Below, one piece after another: positions 50,575 through 61,471 of a stretch of 64,000 bases of DNA (position 1 is its first letter; each line of letters begins with the position of its first letter). Where the stretch lies: NCBI GenBank assembly GCA_002221725.1, contig NJFT01000121.1:52707-116706 (forward strand), read 5' to 3'. Under the pieces are notes generated by a model that saw only the letters and a program-made list of their open reading frames with translations, did no database searches and was not told the DNA's origin. Source of the DNA: Scedosporium boydii (Eukaryota; Ascomycota; Sordariomycetes; Microascales; Microascaceae). The position numbers were made by a program, and so were the translations under genes.

Positions 50575-53152
50575 CTAATGGCTGGCCTGGTGCGTAGCCG
50601 ACTGCAGATAACCCAGCAAGAAACTTCTGTCGGCGGGAGAGATGGGCGTCCCGCTTCCCCGACGCGAATCAGGCGCAGGCACCGTCGTCGTGGCGGTCGA
50701 AGTGACGTAACCTGCGCCGGGCGTAATCGATCCGCTATGATATTCGACCGAGGGACGTTTGACGACGCTGACGTGATCGGGGGTTGATTCGTCAAGGGGG
50801 GGTGGAACGACCTGAGGCTGACCGAATAGGGATAGTAGTTTCTGCTTGTGTTCTGGCGACGCGACCTGCTGTTTCTGGAACACGGGTACGGGGAGAGACG
50901 TAGGTGCCGGCGGACTTGCGAGGCCAGCGGGGACGGCCTGCGCAGGATCGTAGTAATATGAATAATTGGAAGCAGCGGCAGCGGTGGACCGTTGCTGGAT
51001 CTTTGGTGAGGCCTGCTCTTGACGGCGGAGCAGTTGCATTAGAGGCTGCGAAGAACCACTGCTCGATACACGCGGTGCCGCCTGTTCGCGACCTTGGCTA
51101 CGAGGCGACTGATACGGCTTCGACGAGGGGCTGCCAGATTGGTCGCGCAGGGAGAGGTTGGCCATAGGGATACGAGGGCTCGCCCCCACGATGGAGCCCG
51201 GCTTGCTGTGCGGCCCGGAACCAGACGCGGGACGGCCAAAGTTGGCGGCCCTAGGCGAGGTATTCGGATCCGTGCGCTTGAACATATCCAATAATGCTGA
51301 ACGGTGCTTTTCGTTGACGGGGCCTTGGTTGCGAACGGCAACACCTTGGGGCCCGGGGTACGAGGGGTACATAGCCGTCGGCATTTGGGGATTCGCGGCG
51401 GGTTGGTAGGGTTTCGAGGCAGCGTAGACGACCTCCGGCGCCCTCGTCGACTCATAATCGGAGGTGGGATACGGCGGGGGGTTACGAATCTCGGTCGGCT
51501 GCGGATTATGCGAAGCTGGCTGTTTGAAGGCATCCAATAATGCTTTTGAGTGGTCGGTCAGAGGGCCTCCCGGTGGCCGGGTTTGAGTCACTGGGTAGCC
51601 AGGGTAAGGGGCCTGTTGAGGCACACCACGTGGTGCGCCTTGCGGCCCCGGAGGGCCATTGATTAGAGTATGCGGAGATGGGGTAGTATAATTGAGTACG
51701 CCAGTCTTCTGTACATGTGGAGGGAGCGGTTGGGGATGCACGAGGGTGGGTTCGTTCGGCTGGGCCTGCAGGAAACCAGGGACTTGCTGGTGAGGCTGCA
51801 TTGGCGGGCCGTTTCCAAGTTGGGCATTGGGATATTGTTCCGGTGTCCAGTGACCCTGAGTCTGGGGGTTATGAAAGGCGGGCGGGGGGTAATCCTGGTT
51901 AGCAAGCGGAGGATGTTGAGCAGGGTGGTGGTGAGGACTGCGTGGTTGCTCGGGATTCGCAATGACATGCCCAGTAGGTGTATGAGGAGCTCGGGATTGA
52001 CCGCCCGGTACAGAAACCTTGGATTGAAGCAACGCCAACAATGCGCCTCCTTTGTCCTGCTCGGGGGATGGTTGGCTCGGTATCTGCTGCTGCAACCCTT
52101 GGGTAGGCGGCTGCATCTTAAGCAACCGCTGCAGCTCTCGAGTCGCACCCTCGAGGGCATCAAGATCCGGTCCGCCCTGAGCAGCCTCGGGCCGCGTCCA
52201 GGTATAATCTTCAACGGTAGCCTCCTCAGGAACAGGTTCGGGTATAGCATATATCTCGTCCCGGGCCCGGCTGGCGTCCCTCTTCTGTTGCTGGACAATC
52301 CACTTCTTGAGTGGGACAAGGAAAGGCGCAACCATGTAAAACTTGTTTGCGTTGGTAGCGGCGTTTCCGCCGTCGCTGTGGTTTCCGTGGCCCTTCTTCC
52401 GGAATGCAGGGAGCTCCGACAGCTTGTACCATTGGATCTTACTAATTTCCTTCCTGGTACGAGGCTGGAAGCGAGTGTCCATGGGTACATTGCGGAAGAC
52501 GTAGAGGCGAATTTGCTGATCACGCATAGTAACCTCGATGAATTTGGTCTCTTTTTGAGAAGCGACTAGACCAGCCTCGCGGATATCGAACCCCGTCTCT
52601 TCATACACCTCGCGGATAGCACAGTCGAGATCGTCCTCGTCTTTGTTGATCTTCCCCCGCGGGAAGCTCCAATTCGCACCCTTCTTCCAGCCGCGCACCA
52701 ACAGAACCGAGTCCATCTCTTCATTTAACAGGATAGCGCCGCGCACGGGTACACGGGTCTTGTACTGAAGAAACTCCTCGAAGGCCTGAATATGCACGCC
52801 GACGGGGAAAGTTGTGAGAAGAGGGCAGTGCTGAAATATTCGTAGACAAAACGTGCGAAGAGACATCGAAGGTAGGGTGGGGTCGAGAGGGCGGATGAAA
52901 TCCTCGTAGAACCATTGGGCTTCCTCGACTTGGAAACATATCCTTGGAACTGACGATAGATCTTCCTGAGGTAGGTTGATGATGAAGCGGACGCAGAGGT
53001 CGTCCAACCCTAGAGTCGGGGATTGTCAGTATCTGGTAGAGCCATTCTTCTGTAACAGAGAGATAGAGAGAGTAACGTGACTATCTAATTCTCCGCAACC
53101 TGGGTTGGATGGGTTTCGTACAGTCTTCTAACTGCATTTTTGTGTCCGACAT
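50575..53152 (-). CDS. dcp2: mRNA-decapping enzyme subunit 2, two exons, 821 aa
   Basis: Exon 1 is only 31 nt (53152-53122) and encodes MSDTKMQLED plus one base. After a 112-nt intron (GTACGA donor, TAG acceptor) exon 2 (53009-50575) completes Trp11 and gives WLDDLCVRFIINLP, the conserved start of the Dcp2 regulatory domain. Dcp2 removes the 5' cap in P-bodies with Dcp1. The regulatory domain (Box A) is followed by the Nudix fold; the Nudix box G-x5-E-x7-REVYEETGF lies at 129-151 with the metal-binding Glu residues intact. Box B (RKEISKIQWYKLSELP) is at about 196-211. The remaining ~560 residues are Pro/Gln-rich and disordered but hold six to seven short leucine motifs (see findings). Dcp2 tails of this length are normal in filamentous ascomycetes. 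Confidence 0.96.
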
Positions 53153-54495
53153 TGTGTCGTCGCCAGGAACATGTCCTGACTTGGTTGGAGGGGAGGAAAA
53201 GACGGATACACAGAGGCCGTGTCGAGTCAACGATGAGGGGTACTCGAATATGAGCGTAGAGACGTTGGGCGGGGAGAGCAGTGATGTTAGGCGCAAATCA
53301 ACAGACAGGTGAGGTTAGGCGGGCGACAGGCGTCGAGGTATTGATATCAGGTTGGTTCGCGGAGACACGTGGTGGGCGGTGGCGGGGGGGAGGTCGAACA
53401 GAGATGGTGCCGTCGAATAAATCGAATGAATCGGTAAAAGGGATGTGGAGATATCCGCCGTCGGAATGAAATGGGATGGGATAGATGGGAAAGCGGAGAA
53501 TTTAGAGTGGACAGAGGCAATATCGAATGCGGTGTAAGCTTGCGCGCAAATGTCGGGATATGACAATGGGGACTCTGGGCCAGACAACGGGGACCTGACG
53601 AGTGCAATTGTGACGACTCCCCGCCAAAATGGAGCTCTGCGCTTTCCTGCTTTCCTCGCTGACGATTAAGAATCGAGCACGTTGTCGCGCAGTACAGTGC
53701 AATCTGCGAGATTTGTTTGGAAAACCACTGTATTGTGGCGGCACCTTCCCCAAGTGTGGCGAGTGTCCCCCCACCGGCAACACATGTGAAACGCAGCTTC
53801 TCAATCGTGCCTGTGGCAATCATTGTGGCATCAGGGCGGAAGGCGCGACCTGTCACCACGACTAGGGGAGGGAGCCGGGGTGGCTGAGCCTGGACCAGGA
53901 AGTTTATGCGAGTAAACCACGAAGTACTGTGGTACCATGAGAGCCCATGAATGGTTGGTAGATGACTGGCGTGTTTCTACCGCTGAGCTACCAATTACAT
54001 CACTCTGCTTTCGTCACCAAGACAATTCATTCCCTTGAATGCGTGGGTGATGCGCCATCAAGATTCAGCTGCGACAGTGAACATGCTCAAAACGGAGGCC
54101 TGAATGTACTTGTATTAGTTCGATGTTGATCTCGAATCAAGGAAACTACTAGAGTAGATAAAAAAAGACGACTACCAGTTGTCCCTTTCTCTCTCTCCTT
54201 CTCCCAAGTACGCTCTTTTTTTGAACAACTCGTTTTACTTTATTCCACCTCGCGTTGAGCTCTATCGGCTGGTCCAGTCTCAATCAAGTGTCTCAATCGA
54301 GCCCAACTTGGAGGTGCCCCTGAAACAGTTGAACCTTAGCCATTCGGCACGAGCCGACCAAGAAACTCACCACCAGCGAGCCCCAAATATATACTTATTG
54401 AGTCCTTCATCCAGTTTTTAAATCGGGAGAAAGAGGACATCCATTCCAATTCACTCTTTATCCCTCGTCGGATTCCTTTGAAGCTCCCCGCCAAA
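53153..54495. other. Divergent intergenic region between dcp2 and the DUF4112 gene
   Basis: 1.3 kb holding both promoters. CT-rich tracts precede the plus-strand ATG. A tRNA A-box-like string lies at 53976-53990 (minus) without a B-box. One imperfect member of the dispersed motif family (CACGAAGTACTG) lies near 53930. Confidence 0.6.
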
Positions 54496-55450
54496 ATGAC
54501 GAGCATGATCGCCACTTTTATCGGCAAGAAGATTCTTGCCGAATCTGTTCAAAATCAGTTTGGCACAGAGGTAAGTTGATATCTTCAACCTAGGTTATAC
54601 TGGCGTGGATACTAACTGTTCTCCCTTCAGGACCCCTATTTTGAAACTGTACCCGCAACCAGACTCGACGGCACTCCCAACGGCAAATTCAAGAAGCGGA
54701 GAAAGGCCCTGCCGCCAGGTATCTCCAAGCATGATGGCAAGGTATTAACCAAGGTTAAGAGGCGTGCTTACCGGCTTGATATGTCTCTTTTCAACTGCTG
54801 TGGCATCCGGTTCGGGTGGGGAAGCGCGATTGGACTCATCCCTGGGTAAGTCTTCGTGGAAAGAGCTCACCGGCGCATGATACAAGACACTAACAAATTG
54901 ATACAGCATTGGTGATGTCTTGGACGCACTTCTAGCTCTCATGGTTCTGCGTACCTGCATGAGCGTCGAGGGCGGTATCCCCACTTCGCTTAAGACCAGG
55001 ATGATGCTCAACATCATCTTTGATTTCGCCATTGGCATTGTTCCCTTCGTCGGTGATATCGTCGATGCCGCTTTCAAGGCGAACACCCGAAACGCGGCTC
55101 TCCTCGAGGCCCATCTCCGTGAAAAGGGCAAGAAGGAGCTTCGGAAGAGCGGCTTACCAATCCCCGAAGTTGACCCCAGCCTTCCCGAAGAATTCGACCG
55201 AGCCCAACGGGAGCCGTCGCCCGAATACACAGCTAGCCAGCCCCGCCCTCAGGAGAGGATGACGACCGGCACCAGACAGAATGGCCGCAGCCAGAGAACC
55301 CCTACCGCTCCTGCCCCTGCCAGGGTTCGCAATGAGGATAGCCGTGGACACGGTTTCTTTGGTGGAAGGTCTCGCCCCACCGATGTTGAGATGGGCCAGG
55401 TCGACCGTAACTTGACCGCTTCGTCAAGGACCAAGAAGCAACGTCGGTGA
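54496..55450 (+). CDS. DUF4112 membrane protein, three exons, 277 aa
   Basis: Exons 54496-54570, 54631-54845 and 54907-55450. Introns of 60 and 61 nt have GTAAGT donors, an ACTAAC branch site before the first CAG, and CAG at the second acceptor. The DUF4112 core covers about residues 75-170: YRLDMSLFNCCGIRFGWGSAIGLIPGIGDVLDALLALM, then a second hydrophobic segment FDFAIGIVPFVGDIVDAAFKANTRNA. The paired G-x-IPG-IGD and VPF-VGD motifs on two hydrophobic helices are the family signature. The C-terminal 100 residues are polar and Arg/Ser/Pro-rich. The family is widespread in fungi and bacteria and has no established biochemical role; it is likely an integral membrane protein. Confidence 0.9.
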
Positions 55451-56322
55451 AGGGTCAACGACGGAACCCACATAACATTCGTTCATCATTTGTTTGTCGA
55501 GGCTGAGTCTACTAAAACAAGCTGTTCTCATACGACTTTTTTCAGCATTTATCGTTTTTAATTGAGGGTTTCTTTTATTTGGAACGTTGGGTCATAGATC
55601 ATGATGGCTTTGATGATTTTTAATGTTTGCTGGATGCAGGTTCATACACGATGACCTTCTTGATACGACCATATAGGTTTGAGCTTCTTTCTTGTTATAA
55701 AACGAAAAACAGTTAACCTGGAGGAAATAAAAGGATGTTCACACTAGATATCACCACACTCATTTAGGATTAGACTAAGTTATCAATACCAGATACAGTT
55801 TGTCTTATCTTTGTTTTTCATTGAGGACTCTGTTGACCTAGTAGCTAGAATATACTTCATCAAGGCCAGTGACCATATAGCTAAGTCCACTTATATAGTC
55901 TTGACCTACTTAACCACCATGTCACTGCCCAGACTGACCATACCCTTCCTTGGGAGCTGGGAAGCAGAACAGCTAACTTGATATGTCTGCAATGAGCAAT
56001 GCCACCTGCTGTTAAGCAGTCAGCCATTACTCACCTCAGCATCAGAGGTATTTGCTGTGGGCATTATGTTGATTCAAGCGACGACTCATCAAGCCAAGGG
56101 CATCACAACTTCTCTCACGCAAAGATCCCCTTTAAAATAGCTTCAACCCCAACGCAGGAACCCTTTGCCCTAATCACCACAATAAAAAATTTATCTACTT
56201 AAGCCCAGCCATGGCCAAGGTTTGTTTATCCTTCTCTTCTCACACATCCACAAACCGTCCTCGACTCAAAGAGTCAAGTCTACCTACCACGACACCTCAT
56301 TTTATTATCGATCGTTTCCAAA
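55451..56322. other. Intergenic, 0.87 kb
   Basis: AT-richer 3' region of the DUF4112 gene and promoter of the next gene, with TATCTACTTAAGCCC near 56190. No gene seen. Confidence 0.6.
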
Positions 56323-57164
56323 ATGGATGCAAACAACCCTCCTGACGACCGTGCCGACAATGACTGGGGAAATGAGGAGAACACCAACGTAAGTGACGTC
56401 CCAGTCTGACACCTCCCTGTCATGGTCGTGAGGGTGCTTCTAACGTCGGTTTCAGTCAACCAACGCGGACCTTGATGGATTGAAATTCTTCCCACCTCCT
56501 GAAGCTAGCATCCGCGGTGCCGCCGCTGTTGATGATGATCCGTGTTTCTATGGCATCGTGATTTTCGGCGATTTTAGATTTCTCGATATATATCACCCTG
56601 CCGACGATGCTCAGTTTATCTCTGATTACCAGGCAGCCCACGGCCACCACCCCGGCTGCTACAAATGCCTGGAGTGGTTCGTCAATTGTGATGCTGACGG
56701 CCACCTGTCCAGTTGGTGCCGAAAGGAGAACGGTGAGTGAAAGCGGACGCGCCTCCATCCCGCAATGACAATTTGCGTCTCTCTTGGGGATGGAAGAACA
56801 ACCATAGACTGATAACCGGTATCCCGTACCCAGAGTCTCATTCCATGTGCATCCATTGCATTCATAGGCAGCACAGGAGTTGCCGTCCCATTCGTATCTG
56901 GCAACTTCGCCATTATGCGGACCTCTTTCAGGAGGTTTTGGCAGCTCCTGTTTTCAACAAGGTAAACCGTTCATCCCAGGTGGTGACAGACGCTCATATT
57001 TCTTACTAACGCATGATACACCCAATTGCCAGGAACGTTTCAAAGCCATCCAGAGGGACGCCAGGGACTTCTCCAGAGCTCCCGATGCCCCCCCCGAGAA
57101 TTGTATTGGAGCGCTAGCCTTTTTAGGGGTGCCAAAGTTGACAGGTGAAGACGGGTCTGGGTAG
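56323..57164 (+). CDS. Orphan Cys-rich protein, four exons, 200 aa
   Basis: Exons 56323-56388, 56456-56732, 56834-56961 and 57033-57164. Donors are GTAAGT, GTGAGT and GTAAAC; acceptors are CAG in each case, and phases agree at every junction. Intron 2 must end at CAG 56833 to keep frame. The model turns four short frames into one coherent protein, which is the main support. Residues 90-131 contain seven cysteines spaced C-x2-C-x6-C-x9-C-x9-C-x2-C-x7-C with interleaved His, like a small zinc-binding module. Around residues 132-160 is a helical RIWQLRHYADLFQEVL segment. The N-terminal 40 residues are acidic and Asn-rich. I do not recognise a named family; a DNA- or protein-binding zinc fold is possible but inferred only from spacing. 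Confidence 0.65.
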
Positions 57165-58120
57165 GAAGAGGAAGAGGCGATGACGAAAGAGTTCACAAAA
57201 GGGAATGCGCGTAGTTCGAATGGCCTCCCCAATACAGAACGGTATCGAGACGAAATTTGATAGGAATGACCAGTGTTTGTAGTTCATGGACTAAAGTTGA
57301 GAGACCCGTCGCCTGGCATATTCAACTTCCGGACCTTGGATATGCGTTGCCCCTCTTCTGGAGCCTGGGAAACCAAGAAACTGAGGACTCGAAACCGGGG
57401 TCTCTAGCCAACGTGTACCGTTCCACCCATCCGCTGGAGCTTGCGCAGTAAACCACTGGTGGCCCTGGTTATGCTTCTGGCCGCAAAGAAGGCCCAGGAT
57501 CGTGGATGTTAGTACGGGAGCAGCCTTGTCCTTCCTCATCGATAGGCTAGCGAAGACCGCGTCAAGATGATGGCTGCAGTAGATGGCGACCCGTTTCAGG
57601 GCCTTGGGACATGGGTCTCATGCATCTGCATGCCATGCGGGTCGGTAATCGCGGCGGCGAGCCAATGAGATGGCTGATGGCCCTTCGGATCGGGCTGGTT
57701 ACACGCGCTTCCTCGAACTGCCCAGGTTCCCGGAATAGATATCGAAGCCAGTTCAGGGGAGGCTTCTCAGATTAAAGGAATGATGCAGAATGGAGACAAA
57801 ACTATGTACAAAGAGGTCATAACTTTGCTTGAAGCTGTTTCTACGAAGTACTCCGTATCGCTTAAATCGTTAAATCATTGAATTAATCAATTCACAAATT
57901 TGTGCTAATGCTAATCATTAATGTAATTGGAGACAGGAACATTGACTTATTGCATAAATGCATAACCCCGGAATCAAAATTATTGTAAGCGCCTAGGAAT
58001 AAAAAAAATGAAATGTCCTCTTCGCCTTTTCGCCAACACCAAATCAACGCCAAATTAAGCAAAGCACCGCCTCCCAAGTCCCCCTTCACGCACTCTCGCG
58101 TCCCACCTCCTCATCGATCC
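57165..58120. other. Intergenic between convergent small genes
   Basis: Nearly 1 kb, AT-rich from about 57840. It holds the overlapping TACGAAGTA and TACTCCGTA copies at 57842-57857. No gene recognised. Confidence 0.6.
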
Positions 58121-58729
58121 TTAGAAGTATTCGTAGAGGCCCTCAAAGTGCTCGCCACAATACCCCGTAAGCTCCTTCTTCCCCTCCTTCTTACACCCCC
58201 AAACCCTACACATATGGACCTTGCAAAACCTCGAAACGTGATGCTTCTCAACCACGTCCGGTTTACTCCCATGCCTCTTAGTGCCAACCCTCGCGGCGTC
58301 CTCGCCCTCGTAGACCAACTTCGTAACAGCCCTGCGATGGATGCACTTCCTCGACGCGCAGCCGTGGTGCTCGCAGTAACCGTCCCACGTCCGCGAGGGC
58401 TCGATGCAGTGCTCGTTGCGGCACGTGTCGTGCTTGCAGTAGGCCGAGCCGGCCATGCGGGGGTTGCCGCAGCGGAAGCCGCATTGCTTGGACACGGTTT
58501 CGTAGTAGCGGACGGGGACGGCGAAGGCGCGGGGGGACTTGAGGACCGGTGGGGCTGGGTAGTAGAGGGGTTGCTGGACGCTGGCGCGTCGGTAGGGGGT
58601 GGTGGGCTGGGAGCGAGAGGCGGGCCGGGGGGAGTTGTTGGCGATGTGGATGTCGAGACTTAGGTTGCGGGCTGGCTTGTAGGCAGGCTTCCGCTCGGGG
58701 ATTTGGGCGAAGGTAACTGTTGGCAACAT
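58121..58729 (-). CDS. Orphan protein with four tandem Cys/His modules, 202 aa
   Basis: One uninterrupted frame on the minus strand, from ATG at 58729. The first 75 residues are Pro/Arg-rich. The rest carries four linked modules: C83/C87/C98/H100/C103, C103/C108/C119/H122/C124, C124/C129/C169/H172/C174 and C174/C179/C191/H194. Neighbouring modules share the cysteine at the junction. Each ends in a (Y/F)C-x-x-H-like signature such as YCEHHGC. Module 3 has a 39-residue loop where the others have 10-11. The regular spacing argues strongly that the frame is coding and that the protein binds metal. There is no signal peptide. I cannot name the family; role unknown. Confidence 0.75.
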   Translation of the reverse strand: MLPTVTFAQIPERKPAYKPARNLSLDIHIANNSPRPASRSQPTTPYRRASVQQPLYYPAPPVLKSPRAFAVPVRYYETVSKQCGFRCGNPRMAGSAYCKHDTCRNEHCIEPSRTWDGYCEHHGCASRKCIHRRAVTKLVYEGEDAARVGTKRHGSKPDVVEKHHVSRFCKVHMCRVWGCKKEGKKELTGYCGEHFEGLYEYF

Positions 58730-61471
58730 TTTCTTGTTCTTACGTTCTTGCGTTGTTTGAGAGAGACAAAAGAGGCAGATGGTAGGTGATTAAGAAAGAT
58801 ATGGTAGAGTATGGTTTGGACTTCGAAGTCAAGATCCAGTCTTGATGGTGTCAAAGGTAGTCAGGGATATTAGAATTGGACTAAGAGGAGGGTATCTTGG
58901 ATGATCTGGTTGCTTGCTCGAAGATTGAGATTTACGAAAACTAGAGGGAAATATCTTGCTCTTTTATGTCCTTTTCTCCCCTCAACGACTACCTCCCAAA
59001 AACCTATTCTGGCCTCGGCTCGCATCCTTTTCGTTCATGATGTCTATTCTTGGACGGACCCGACAGTCTGGATATTGGTGCTCTGCTGAAACGCAGGGCG
59101 GTCGTGGATTTGGGCCAAGAATCGTGAGCCAAGAGCGCTTATAAGAAATTGACCTCTAATCAACGCCTCAGCCAGGCTTGGAAGGTCCCCTCACCAGCCA
59201 CTCCGGCACCAGCTCCTGCATACTTGAAAGCGCCAAAACCGCTTAATTGATGTGTCACGAGATAAATTTAGTTTGAAAGGCATGTCGTAATGGGCGACCT
59301 CGAGCGATGCTCGCAGGAACTGGTCGTGGGATTGCGTTTCAACTAGTTTCGTGGGCGGCCGGCGAGGGGTTGACCTGCAGAAGAGTCCAATCTTGTTAAT
59401 GCTTCATAGGCGCCATGCGCTAAAAGGGAAATGAATCGCCCGTTAACGTCTTCTCGTTCGTCTCCTGATTCAATGTTCGCGCCGACCCTGCGGTATGGCC
59501 AAAGGTGGTGGGAATCAGAAAGAGAAAGGAAAATCTGATTATCCAAGAACTGGGTCATGCTGAGGAATCAATTTCGAAGCGGATCCGAAGATACCCGCAA
59601 AGAGCGGTTCACTGGATCCGGTGGTCGGGCACCCAAATCTCGTGATAACGCGTCGATCTAGACACAGACGAGCTAGAGTTTCCCGGGGGATGAAAAGGAA
59701 ACATCAATAACATCTGTCTTTGCGGTCCAATTCCCCTCCGCGGAGAACGCGTCGAGGAACGCGAGAGGAGAGGTGGAACCGGAGCTCTGATGGAGGGGTC
59801 AAACGGCCCAAGACCAGGCTTCTACACCAAACTTTAGGTTCAAAGGACAGGCTTTGTAGATGGCAGTATCGGGTCCGAGCCATGGATGTCTTGTTTATGA
59901 GCTGATGCAGTTAGGCATGATGCCGAACCGCCGAATGCTCTCGCGATTCGGGCATGGAGTCGGTCTGATCAAGAGATTGATTAGATCTGTTTTTAATCAA
60001 GAAGCGTCTCTGACTGGTGCATCAAGTAGATTTGGTGGGCAAAAATCTGACACCAGACCAGGGTTCAGGAAGGAAGATCCAGCCACCTCAATATGCGAGC
60101 AAAGTACTACGTAGTGTCAAGTATTCCCGTTCTTGAGATAGTGCGCGCCAATTGTGTTTCCGCACCAGGCCGTGACGTCCTTAACCCGTATTTCCGACTT
60201 CTCAGACCGGTAGTTCCTTGCTTCCATGGCTCCACTGGTGACTCCATTCACCATGTTCGGCCGTCAACAAACAGCTTCGGATGCATTGAGTGGAGGCGCC
60301 TCAGGCGAGACAGAGTGCTCAAACTACTGCAAGTGGAGCTGGGGTACCGACGAGGTGGTATTTTCTGAGAGCTTAGTTTGGTCGACCACTTTATTTTTCA
60401 CCGATGGACATCAAGTTAGGAGCAGGAAACGCGGTTTGAAGGTAGACGCGTGCAGGGGAGCTAAATGTCTTGGACTCCGAGATTCGGAAATAGTACTTGG
60501 ACCATCTCCTTCCAGACTCGGATATACACAATTATTACGGAGTACGTCCATCAACAACGGATCCATATCCACTTTCGATCGGTGCATCGGTGCTTGTACA
60601 TCATCGAAAGAGCACTTAGTCTGCAAGCTGCAGCTGTTGCCTCTGATATGATATTCACGTACAAATCTACTGACGAAGGAATGCCTGGATCAAATGGCTT
60701 CATCAAATGATGAATTAACCTTGGCGATCCAACCCCTGCCAGACCGCCATTCTTCGAGGACAAAAGAACTTGGCTTCGTGAAAACGCGAATGAGACTGGA
60801 CCGGGAATTTCTCGACCGACAGGGAACGTAATGGTTGCCCTGTGCTCAGCTGTGCAAGCAACAGACGCGTCAATCGATTTCGATGCAGGTCCAGAGAGGG
60901 GAACGGCACCTTAATGGTGTACATGATCAAATCAATGTTAGTGGTGCTGCCACCTGTAACATTAATAGGCGATGCCCTGAAGCCTCAAGTTGGTAGCGAT
61001 GCAATGATGTGCTGATCCCTGACCGCTCCCTGCAATTGTGGGCTTGGCCCCTGTTATCGATTCCAGTCGAGACCTGAGGTCCCCACTTTATCGCACCCCT
61101 GCCATCTCAATTCAACCACCCACCACAAATTGCACCTTTGCACCAGGATCAACCCACTTAACGCCTTTTTTTTTCGCGCCAGAAACGCGTCCAGGTTTTC
61201 TTGCCACCCACATTACACGTCTAGGCCTCTGGACCATCACACCCGAGCACAGCTCATGGTGTTTCCGCGTTCCAGTATTTAACACCTCGAACTTCCACCT
61301 CCCAACCCAAAGCTAACAGTTACCTCCATCTCCTTCAATCCCAAGCTCAACTCCTCTTGGACAAAGGCATCATCAATTGACATCAGCCTTTTAATACTCT
61401 CTTCTCTTCATCATCTATCTACCTGTCACCCCCTTCCTCTTCACACATCCCATTTAACCCTATTCGTCACA
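58730..61471. other. Intergenic, 2.7 kb, including the rnr2 promoter
   Basis: Divergent region between the Cys/His gene and rnr2. Five ACGCGT boxes lie within the last 1.8 kb. CT-rich text precedes the rnr2 ATG (61300-61470). Frames such as 60226-60651 plus have no recognisable content. Confidence 0.6.
61173..61190. promoter_or_regulatory. MBF/E2F-like element pair upstream of rnr2
   Basis: TTCGCGCC at 61173-61180, preceded by a T-run (so TTTCGCGCC overall), and ACGCGT at 61185-61190 lie about 285 bases upstream of the rnr2 ATG. ACGCGT (MCB) is the known target of MBF, which drives ribonucleotide reductase and other S-phase genes in yeasts. Further ACGCGT copies at 59648, 59747, 60446 and 60865, and one in intron 2 at 61849, form a local cluster. 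Confidence 0.5.

Larger units (their letters stand above)
15322..60544. repeat. Dispersed 9-bp motif family TACGRAGTA / TACTYCGTA
   Basis: Exact TACGAAGTA (either strand) at 15322, 24056, 26344, 27215, 28768, 29111, 34614, 35265, 35684, 38309, 44413, 44778 and 57842. Exact TACGGAGTA or its complement at 26133, 39333, 57849 and 60536. A given 9-mer is expected about 0.5 times on both strands of 64 kb. None of the copies found lies in an exon. Each is an inverted repeat TAC-NNN-GTA, and some have longer arms: 35682-35694, 38304-38322, and 44777-44787 (GTAC-GAA-GTAC). At 57842-57857 the two versions overlap. The span given covers the whole dispersed set, not a continuous element. Confidence 0.8.

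Noticed and set aside
51670..52569. 299-codon plus-strand frame
   Set aside because: Shadow of the dcp2 tail on the other strand; no domain and no splice context of its own.
53976..53990. tRNA A-box-like TAGCTCAGCGGTAGA on the minus strand
   Set aside because: No B-box within the next 130 bases, the D-stem does not close and no anticodon arm pairs; at most a tRNA relic.
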